A stretch of DNA of 64,000 bases from Atopsyche davidsoni. Lineage: Eukaryota; Arthropoda; Insecta; Trichoptera; Hydrobiosidae. The translations under genes were made by a program, and so were the position numbers. Below, piece by piece: positions 54,209-64,000 of this stretch. Below the pieces are notes generated by a model that was given only the letters and a program-made list of their open reading frames with translations, made no database searches and was not told the DNA's origin. The stretch is taken from contig JAILWY010000026.1 of assembly GCA_022113835.1 (NCBI GenBank), positions 1,880,001 through 1,944,000 on the forward strand. Reading direction: 5' to 3'. Position 1 is the stretch's first letter, and the number at the start of each line of letters is the position of its first letter.

Positions 54209-57200
54209 CTGGAATACAAATGAGCACGAAACACCATAATGTAAAACTAAATAAATAATAAACAAATATCTGGCACGGGAAAATCCATTTTATATCTGGA
54301 AAGAAATACTTGATTTATCGTGATTTTCTATTACAGTTGTTCCAACTTATTTTTTACTGGCTAATTCAAGCAAAGTCTTGCACATTGACAATACTAGCCG
54401 CGTCAAAAAATTTAAAAACATGGAAAAATCTCCAAATATTTCTTAAAATAAAAATATAATAATAGAGTTTCACCGGGTAATATTTGATAAAAATATTTAT
54501 TATTTAAATGTCTCAAAATACTCTCATCTACTCAGTCTTGAGTCCCACGCTGAGCAGTGTGAATCCAAAACCTTGCACAAAAAAGTAATGAGCTGGTATT
54601 TTTTACACTGTTTGTTAAATGCAGTCTGAAATATCTGCTCCTGTCAGGAGAAACTAATTCATTAGTTTTGTAGTTTCCAGGGACGGGGCGACCTGGTAAT
54701 TAATTTATTTGCAGATATTCAAGTATTCTCAGGTTTTGGCAGCCGTTGTTATTAGATTTGAGTCTTCCAACGTTTCAAAGCTGATGAGACTAAAAAAGAC
54801 TCAAAACACAACGCAGAACAACACCCAAGAATCAATAAAACCTGATTAGACTCTTTTTCAATGATTTTCATTCATATTTTTATACTGATATGTTATTAGA
54901 AAATCTGGTTTCTTGGGTGTTAAGCTGTTTGAAATTTTCTGTTGTATGGGACCATCTTCAGGGATTTTACCCTTATGACAAATCATCTTTATTTTATATC
55001 CTTTCAAAAAATGAAAAACAGTTTTATTATATATATATATATATTATAATAATAATACTAACTTGACTTTAGGATATGAAAATCTGGCGCTCAGATAACC
55101 GCCGAGTCTGCAACTTGCATGGATAATGGTCGAAGAAGTTATTAAATAGTTTAGAAAACCAATGATCTAAAATGTGTTTGATAATATCTGATATACTTTA
55201 CGAATTATATTATTACCTTTAACAATTACATGTATTATTTGTCTTACAAGCAATCAATAACATTAATAAAATATAATTATTGAATAATGGTATGAATATA
55301 AAACTTGTAGTGTATAGAATATTTGTCAATCCTATAAAACTTTATTTTTACATCACCGTGTAACTGCATTATTTTTAATTTATTTTGCAATTTTTCTATC
55401 CTCAAACTTACCGTACGCCCCTGGCAGATTTATAAATGAGATAATCCGCAGTTGTTCCTCCAGGTGTTAGTCTCCATTACAGGTAATTCATTACCTAAAT
55501 ATTGGCTGATTGTATTGCCGGCGAGCATGAAATATTCACCTATCCACTGGCACGTCAGCTAAATACACATCAATAACCGATAATCTATTCTATTGCAGAA
55601 TTCCTTTAGCAAAAACCTAGTTTTTTGTATACTTTTCGATATAAATACTAATACATACTGATTATCAATATAAAAAAATCCTAAGCATTGTAAGAATTTA
55701 ATTAATTTTTTTTTAAATCTTACTTGTATTTTAATGATAAATTAACAAAGTGAGAATATAAAATAGATAAATTAATGTATATTTAAAAGTTTTTTATTAC
55801 TGTATCAAGAATCTCATAATGTTTTTGTAACGTTATCCAACTTGTCTTACATGAAAAATACGTTTTTATAAGCATATCATTTTTTTCTGTTTTATTTCTT
55901 GAATTGAAATAATACTTTGAACATATAATAATATATACTGATAACAAAAAAGTGCAATATTGTGTAAATTAGACATCTATCATTAAATCTTACGATTTAC
56001 GACACATGTTTACCAAAATAATGGTACTTCATATCTATTTAATTTAGAGACAAATATTTTACATTAAATCAAACATGTAAAAATAAATTTTAATATGTTC
56101 AAATTTCCATATATCAAGAACAAACCGCAGTTAGCAAAAAGCAAAAGATATGATGGATTGCCAACCAAGAAGTCTCGGTTTCGAACCGAACGAAAAGAAG
56201 TTTTATCGATTCTATATAAATAAAAAAAACACTAGTTATAGTTGTAAATAGTTGGTCATCAAAGTAATAGTGGGTATAATAATTTTAAAACAACTTGCTG
56301 GAATCTCAGATCAACAAAATTACAAGACCTCTGGTGACACTCCCACAGGACCTGAACCTGCGCCTTCTAGGAAACGTCTCACTTGCTGGCGTTCATTATC
56401 TGATGAAGCGAATGAGTACCAGCTCCGGTCTTTCTTCTTCACTAACTTCATTTTGGTATTTTAAAAGGTCTTTTAAAAGTTAAAAATTCTTCACACACCT
56501 AATAAAGAACAAATTTGTCAAAGATTTGCTGTCAATGTTAAGATTTATTACCGCTATTTATAGTTAAAATATATAAAAAAGGTTATAAATATTAGTTTTT
56601 TAAACTTCGTATCTCAACACAGTCAATATCAAATTTCATTTTGCTCCATTTCTGGAATCATATTTCTAACATTTTGTTAGAGATTAATAAATGAGCACAC
56701 CAAGACGATAATTTAAAAATCATAAAACATAATATAAATGTATTTTATGTCCAATTATTTTTTAAGTGTGAGTTTACAAAGTTGCGGTATTAACTAATAA
56801 AAAAATAAATAAATAAAAATATGCAGTTAAATATTATATTTATCTTTGATTGGTGTTATAATTTAACAGCTTTTAGAAATTAAATCAAATAAATAAAAGT
56901 TCAATTGTGTAAGATATTCATTATAATCGTATGAATGATAGATCATTTTTAAATTTTTTTAAAGTAAAATACTTGAGTGATTTTCCATATGTTCGTTTTT
57001 ATTTGTGACCGGTTTCGCCAACCTTTCACGTTGGCATTATCAAACAGAGCACAGCAGAACACAAAAATATTAAAATTAAATTCCACCAAGTACTCTCGGT
57101 CAAAAATATTGAATCATTCTTAAACGCAGCCAGTTGTATTTTTTATCGAGTGTTTGCTCTATTGATTATTTAAGATCATACAAATAAAAAAATGGACTGT

Positions 57201-58617
57201 GTAAGTAACCGGGAATGGAACCCCAGCGGGTAGGGCCACAGGATGCCTAAAGCCTGATATTAGAGTCCTTAATCTACCAGGCCCATCGCGTGCTTATCTG
57301 ATCCTCCACTCAAGCGGAACCAGAAAATCCTCATTCTTGCCTAAACAATTGGGTCTTTAGACCCCATAACGTACAAAGAAGACCCACAATAATAAATACT
57401 CAGTGTACCACTGCAGCAGCTAGTGAAATCTAGTGGTATCCACGAAACCTAGAATTTTGTCCAATATTTATATAACAATATCAAATGTGTATAATCTGTA
57501 AATAAATATCTTTATTTTAAGAATGATTTCCAATTAATCTTACTTCATTGTAGAAAACCAAATAAATGTAGAAATATTTATAAAAAATTATCATCACTCA
57601 TGGCATATCTGAAAGGCAACGAATAAACATCAAATAAAATGTAGGACAAAAAAATATTTAATCATCGATAGAAAGGTTACATAATATTTTAAAACTATGA
57701 ATCTGTATATTTTATTATATTTATTTTATGAAAAAATACACAATATTGTTTTCAATATTTTTAACCAATCACAAAAAAAAATGTTTTGTTGCAATAAACG
57801 GTTTTATGTGGTTTCGCATAAGTTAAATGCCGGATACGTTACAAATTCCCGTTGGGGTAAATTTTTATATTTAGGAAAAATACGTAAAATAGTATAATTT
57901 TTATAGCTCCCACATAGAACTTACAATAAAATATAAAGCATACATAAACATAACAGGTAAAAATATATTCGTGTTTTATTCATGTCTACGATAATTATAA
58001 ACATTCTAAATAAACCGATAGAAATACTTAGAAGACATCGTGTCCCATAAACAATGCAAGCCGTGGTAAACAATGTCTATGGCTTATTTTTACTGTCATG
58101 GGAAGAATTCGAATGGCTTTATTATAACCACAACCATGAATATAACATTAATTCAACAATCAAATGATTTATAAAAAATGGAGAAACCTTATCGTGAAAG
58201 TAAATTATATACCGTAAATTTTATCAGAAAACGAGATTTATTTTATAAGTGTCATCTTTATTATTTAATCACATTAATATTTACAACAATATATGTATCT
58301 AAATTAATGACACTTGATTTATTCGTATTTAAATGCAAGAACAGTTATAATGTTGTAAAAGTAGTCATAAACAATCTGTAGATAGTATACAGTTACCGCA
58401 AACATATTTGGTTTTATTTTTGTTAATAAAAATGAAAAATAGACATTTCAAAGCCGTATTCAAAATATGCCCTACATAATTTTATTTTTTATGTAAAACT
58501 TTATATAAATGATATTCACCTCATAAATTGGTTTGATTTATAATATTCCGTTATAAAAATAATTAATATGCTTAGTCAAATATATAAATATTTTTTACTA
58601 GTGTATTTATGTATTAA
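54209..58617. other. Non-coding region
   Basis: AT-rich, with a GC-richer patch at 55390-55560 (ATTACAGGTAATTCATTACC), family B at 56964-57115, and an unassigned GC-richer stretch at 57195-57440. No gene recognised. Confidence 0.65.
56964..57115 (-). repeat. Foldback repeat, family B (single core)
   Basis: AAATACTTGAGTGATTTTCC, GTGACCGGTTTCGCCAACCT and TTCCACCAAGTACTCTCGGT match other copies over the whole unit. Confidence 0.88.
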
Positions 58618-59134
58618 ACAGGGTGTCCAAAGAGAGTATCGGGTATTTGTTAGTTCAGTTAAACAAAAAATACTAGTAATTAAGTATTTTTTTATTGTTT
58701 ATTATAAGAATATAAAATGGAAAAATATTTTAAAAAGATAATGTTATCCAAATGGTGACCGTTTCGCTGCTGGCACTCTTCTAATCTGGAACGAAGATTG
58801 CTGATAACACGCTGACACATAGCCCTCGATATTGCTGCCATTTCTGAACTGATGTTTTGCTTCTATTCTCACAAACCCTACTTTTAAGGTATCCCTATAC
58901 GAAATAGTCAAGAGGGCTAAGGCCGGAGCTTCTGGGAGGCCAGTTGATGTTACCTCTACGTGAAATGACCTTATCAGGTAATAATTCGTTAACAGCTTCA
59001 ATTGATTGATTGGAATCACGTTCTTGAGTTGAAACCTTGAAACTCCTGCAACTCTGCGCCCAAAAATTTTCATAGCATATCGCAATAACGGTCACTATTC
59101 ACATTCACCCGATACTCTTTTTGGACACCCTGTA
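58618..59134 (-). mobile_element. Tc1/mariner-superfamily deletion derivative with intact terminal repeats
   Basis: A 517-bp element whose ends are CAGGGTGTCCAAAGAGAGTA (left) and, in reverse, CAGGGTGTCCAAAAAGAGTA (right), about 25 bp of near-perfect inversion. On the minus strand it carries only the transposase C-terminus in shifted frames: ISRRGNINWPPRSSGLSPLD, then NLRSRLEECQQRNGHHLDN. The first two catalytic acids and the DNA-binding domain are deleted. It could be moved only by an intact relative. Confidence 0.88.
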
Positions 59135-62100
59135 CAATAAAAATATCAACATCAATCTGTTTTTTTTTAATAAAAAGATCGTGGTTTATCATAATAAATG
59201 ATAATCAAAAAGAAATTCTTCCAATCATATGTATGCTTATGTTCAATTCGACGGAGTAAAAAATTACTAATAATCAAAACGTGTTGATATTATCGAGTAG
59301 ACTAATGTTTCGATTATGCAAGCTTTTTGTTCCCCGCTCAGGGGAGGTCAATGACCCCGCCGAGTGCCAAAAGTTTGACCCCACATTTGATTCGCATGAA
59401 TTAAAAAGGCGGGCAGTTTTTTCAGGAGAATTCATTAGAGAGATTAATAAGGAGTAATTAATTTCGATTGAAGTATCTCGCTCGTTTGCGGCACGTGGGC
59501 TTTGGGTTGCATAATTAACCGACAGTACAAAGAACATTGCAAGACAAAACACGGAGGATTGCAGAAATTTCGAGTACAATTTATGTCTTCTCGGAATTAC
59601 GAAATTCGTCGGAGAGACATCATTTTTCTTGACGTGACATCTTTCATAGTGGGACTTTATAAAGATGACCTTAGATTGACCTTTTTAAAATTGAGTTAAT
59701 TTACTTTACTTTGTGGATTTATACTTTATACGGAAACCTTCAAAAATATAAGAAATGAGCACTATCACGTTTCAAAGGTGTGTTCAGAGTGACTTCAGGA
59801 AGTATTTTTTTGTAAATGGTGATTTATAATTATTGAATTAATTTGTTATAAGCGATCTTTACATATTGAAGAAAAGTTGCGTGTAACAACACAATAACAT
59901 TAGCATAATAATACAATGTTAGGAATTGTTAGAGATTTCCGATTAATAGTGAGAAAGTCACATAAGGACAATGAAGATGAAAGTACATTGGACAATCTAA
60001 CACATCCAATGTCATTGTATTCAGGAAGGTAAAATATCTGTAAACTATAATTAAACATGATTCATGGGTGTTAAGCCGTCTGTTTCCGGTATTCAGATTT
60101 TAATTTTTCATTGCACTGGATGCAATATGAAGAATAACTAATTGAGAGGTCTACAGCTTTTTTGAATCAAATGATGTATATAACCTCACTTTTAAAATTA
60201 TTCATTCCATAATATGTAAAATACGCAATCAATCAATTAAACAATATTTTTCCATATTTATAAGTCAAGGATTTCCCCGTTGGTGCGAGAGGAACATGTT
60301 CCAACTGACTTGTTTGCCTTATTGGCGCACACGACCTTTTCCTTTTATAGAGTGTCATTTGTATCCGCAGAGTTGTGTTTTTGCTTGTTTAAATAAATAA
60401 ATCATATTTCCAACAATCACGATTAGACAGTATAAAAGATTTTCTCAAATTGTAATGCTAAGCAGGTACAAACTTGCTTGTTGACTATAAACATGCAAGA
60501 AAAATTCATCTCTGTTACAAACCAAAATTATCTCTGAATATAAAGACAAGAAAATCCTTAAAAATTCATCTAAAATCTAAAGATTTTCTTTATAAATTAT
60601 AGCAAATGTATAGACATATACTGTCAACAGTGGCAACGGCCTCTAAACGCTTGCCTGTCTACCTCTCACCTTACGATTTATTACTTGTATATAGTAGCGT
60701 GGCTAATAGACTCCATGCTCTCAAATAATCTGCACTTGTAACTGTTATTTCGTGAGTATTTATCAAAAACCAACAAAAGAAAACTTAAAACATCATATAA
60801 TCCATAATCCATAGTATCTACAATACTCAAATATTTATGTATCTGATAAAAAAATTGATATATCCATCAATAATAAAAACATAATTGATTGATTCTCTAA
60901 AGCGCTATCAAGAAAACGTAGAGATCAAAGACTTTATTACATGTTGACAGGTTGTCATAAAGATTGCTAACACTCCCTCGTGCAATAATTTACTTTAATT
61001 TATCTTTCACAACTTTGACATAAAAACATGATTCATGGGTTTTTATCAAAACAATGTTAGGATATCGATACTTGTTTTTTTTTACATCGTAGCGATACGC
61101 CGCCAGCGAAAAAATCATGAATTTCGGCACACTGGTCCAAAGTTACTGTATTAAGCATCACCATACACAAATACACAACGCGTTTTTTTATCAATAGCCT
61201 TTAAGACGACGTCATCAGGTCTATTTTTTTTTAATTCACCTATTAAAATATAACATAATTTTACAATACTCCATAAGAACGATAATAATGCACTTGCGAA
61301 TCTTTTTAGTAATTTTGTTTCATGGATGCAGACCGGTCACAAAAAATTACGCAAATTTCGTCTTCGCTGAAAGATCAGATGAAGTCGAAAATTTATAACA
61401 TGTGGGATTTACCGAAGAACTTTGTTGCATAGTCTGATTACAAATTAACTTTTGTAATCCACGTGAACTCATTTAACTTCTAATTAGTGAAGTCATATTC
61501 ACGTAGACAGAGTATGACCGCATTCAATAATCTACCTAAGTTTGTAATTAGTGTTTGAATTAACGCACTAACTTTAAGGCCTTTAAAATGTATATTGAAT
61601 GTTTTGTATATATTTATAAATCAATTGCCATAAACTCATAAACTCAGCTTCTACGGTGATGTCATAAACAGTTATTGAGGATCTAAGTAAATAACACGGA
61701 TTTTCACCTGCAGAAAATAAAAATACTTAATTCAGTCTTTAATATTATTATTATAAAAATACATCTTTGATATTTTTGTAAACAAATTTTGGAAGTTATC
61801 AAGTTGCATTCAATTTTCTTTCAAATCTGCTTTCAACAATCATGTTTCAATTATTTTTAATGAAAGTTTCATGTACTGTTTTGTGTGCATAAAGCATTAA
61901 TTAAACTAGCCCTGAATACTCATTGAGTTTTATAAACGATAATTAAAACAAATTGAAATCGACAGTGCTCCTCGGCACGTAGTCTCCACAAGTACAATAC
62001 TCCTGCCCTATATGATATTACAATACAATATGTTATGCATGGAAAGGAATCACATTTGGGTTGCAAGCCAAATCAGTATGCTGTTAGTCTCCTCAATTAT

Positions 62101-63628
62101 AACTGACACATTGTTTAAACTGTAACAACATGTAACAGCCTTGCAACGCACTTAAAACACTGGCGATGAACGATACTTATCTGATGTCCTTTCTCTGGGA
62201 GATCCGACTGAAGTATTATTTAACATTACTAGTGCAAATTTGGGAAAAGCAAGGCTTTCGCTTCTCTAGATTGGCATTCTTGAGGTCGCGAAATGCTATT
62301 CAGCATATCAGAATGAGATAAAATCGAATTAGAAGGCTTCATTCCGTGCCGAAAACCTTTTCAATTTGAATATAATTTGAATATTTAATATCCGTTTTTT
62401 TTTTGTAAAAGGTCATGTCATGGGTGATTGCAATCAAGGAAATGCTTATGAAGATAAGTAGAAACATTTAAATAAATCATATTGAAAGTAATGTTACAAA
62501 ATGCGCAATCGTATCTCGGATTATATAATCTGCCAAAGGAAGTCTTACCGTTGATTTTTAGAGGCATTCACTAAATCTTTAAATCTAAGTGGAGTAAAGT
62601 TATTTTTTTGCTTTGGGAGTTCTTGCGATTTCGAAACCTGTTTGTCATATCAGATTTATATTTTAATAACTGAAGGGTATAAAAGTAAATTGGTTGCTAT
62701 CAACATCCTCAATTTGTTAAAATTAACAATTGCTTAAGCCTGTTGATAAAATTCCTTGATTAAATATATAATCATGAAGCTTTCTTATGAACTATGGAAC
62801 AAGTAGGCATATTAAATACAAAAAAATAGACCCCTTATTTGCTCTATTCTTGGTTGTTGTGTTACGTTTTTAATTGTATTAACATCCAAGTATGTACTAT
62901 GTAAACACTTATTTCTTTAAATATAAGATTAATAGCTAATCAAATATTTTGAATTGTACATCTTTAAAAAGCCATCAATATATTTTATTAAATTGTTTAA
63001 CTCATAGACAATGTTATTACTTTAAAAACTAATTATGATTTTAAAATATACTCAATATATATGTGAGTACTATGAGTAGGCCGGGACATCGATTTATCCA
63101 AAAATTGAGGTCAAATATGCAATTGTCTTGAATCCGCATACCGTCGGATCTTTTTATTGCATCATAAAGATTTTTAACAAGCCAAATTGGAAAACTTTAA
63201 CATTATCTTCGGAATTGATAATAAATAAAAACACACTTCGACTTGATACGTTAAAAACTAATAAAATGTAGAAATATTAAAACTGCCGACCGGACAAGTG
63301 GTAGCCTCGTCATTTTGTTACGCAGGTTTATGTCCTCTTCTATTGTATCAGGTTTCTATGAACTATCAAAGACAGCCTTTTGTTGCCGAGATTAGAACCG
63401 CGCTCAGGTTTCAGTAGTTAACTAAGTGTGGATCGCTTTATTGTTTTTACTTCTTGACACACAGTTAAGTTAGATGAAGGGCCATGTAGAAACCGGATAT
63501 TCCTTATATAATTATGTAACTCGGGGGATTTAATTTGATTTGCGTTTTTAGCCAGCTACTCACCCGGCGACACAACTTGTCCCTTCAACATCCCTTTATT
63601 TTAGGGGTTTTTTTATGGTTTAGCCCAT
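59135..63628. other. Non-coding region
   Basis: AT-rich, with a GC-richer patch at 59320-59520 (containing the ecdysone-receptor-type site) and another near 60280-60360. A tRNA-like fragment GGACAAGTGGTAGCCTCGTC lies at 63294, resembling CGGCAAGTGGTAGACTTGTT at 49059; both may be pieces of one further SINE. No gene recognised. Confidence 0.6.
59345..59357. promoter_or_regulatory. Candidate ecdysone-receptor palindromic site (IR-1)
   Basis: AGGTCAATGACCC fits RGGTCANTGACCY, two nuclear-receptor half-sites inverted with one spacer base. A further TGACCCC half-site lies 18 bp on (59376-59382), and TTAAT/TAATTAAT homeodomain-like motifs at 59430-59465. The function is inferred from motif alone. 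Confidence 0.4.
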
Positions 63629-64000
63629 AGGTTTCCAAAGTGGTCAATATCGACCCCCAGAGGTTGATTCCGTCCTGCAAGGGGTCGATGACAGCGAAAA
63701 ATTAAATTGGATCCTTTTTAAGCAGGTCATCACCAAAATACCACAGTGGATTTTCATTCCATATGGTTACATTGATGAATTGGAAGTCATACAACAAGAA
63801 AAACTGGTCGGAATAAGCACTGATGAAGAACTGAAGGAGCAGTTTAGAAAGGGATATCAGCAATTTTGGCTTCAGAGAGACATACCTGCTATTTATCCTG
63901 CATTACGGACTATCGCAAAAAAAGTTTTTGATAGCTTTTCCATCTTCATTCCTCGTGGAAAGGGGTTTCAGTGCGGTTGCCATTCTTCTTTCAAAAAAAA
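63629..64000 (+). pseudogene. hAT transposase C-terminal fragment, frameshifted, cut by window end
   Basis: Starts with a hAT-type terminal sequence (AGGTTTCCAAAGTGGTCAAT then CGACCCCCAGAGGTTGATTC). From 63687 an open frame encodes the transposase C-terminus: KGYQQFWLQRDIPAIYPALR, the FW...YP dimerisation-domain motif. One extra T in the run 63936-63939 shifts the frame, after which the expected LVERGFSAVAILLSKK appears. The terminal sequence lies directly against C-terminal coding sequence, so most of the element was deleted internally. The rest lies beyond 64000. Confidence 0.88.

Noticed and set aside
59274..59579. Minus-strand 101-residue frame with a signal-peptide-like N-terminus
   Set aside because: The first codon is TTG, not ATG, and the frame overlaps the candidate regulatory island; no homologue or splice signal recognised.
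60056..61043. Shared ACATGATTCATGGGT at two sites 970 bp apart
   Set aside because: Fifteen-base AT-rich match without flanking homology; chance cannot be excluded.

Overview
The window is nuclear DNA from an insect or a close arthropod relative. It is AT-rich with GT-AG spliced genes and carries eukaryotic transposons (mariner, Tc1-like, hAT, pogo-like, R1-like LINE, solo LTR, tRNA-derived SINEs). The nitric oxide synthase it encodes is of the insect type. I cannot name the order from the sequence.

Layout. Positions 1-24437 hold the 3' part of a nitric oxide synthase gene (NOS, + strand). Eleven coding exons (2870-24385) encode 635 residues: the second half of the FMN domain, then the FAD and NADPH domains and the C-terminal tail. 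The heme-oxygenase, calmodulin-binding and early FMN exons lie upstream of the window. All eleven exons join in phase. After about 0.9 kb follows a complete five-exon gene on the same strand (25317-27314; 334 aa), which I identify as EEF2KMT (FAM86 family), the lysine methyltransferase of elongation factor 2. From 27.4 kb to 64 kb I find no complete gene. That 36.6 kb holds transposon relics, hairpin-forming repeats, a 2-kb complex tandem array (33826-35786), scattered GC-richer islands in AT-rich DNA, one unidentified exon-like coding fragment on the minus strand (54024-54208), and a hAT transposase fragment running off the right edge.

Repeats. Four dispersed families recur and I name them here. 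Family A is a degenerate unit of about 200 bp. Family B is a foldback unit whose core forms a CCAAC/GTTGG hairpin. Family C is a non-autonomous element of about 600 bp. The fourth is a tRNA-derived SINE whose tail contains GAGAGTTTCTTTAAT. Several copies have been rearranged into palindromes, the most striking being a perfect 100-bp inverted repeat at 4224-4439 inside a NOS intron.

How the parts relate. NOS makes NO from arginine, and the exons here encode the NADPH-to-heme electron pathway. EEF2KMT modifies a translation factor; nothing suggests a functional link beyond adjacency. The two genes differ sharply in codon composition: NOS third positions are very GC-rich, those of EEF2KMT AT-rich. 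Candidate regulatory sites are a kappaB match in a NOS intron, two CTCF-like cores between the genes, and an ecdysone-receptor-type palindrome at 59345. No bacterial operon, CRISPR array, functional tRNA or rRNA gene was seen.
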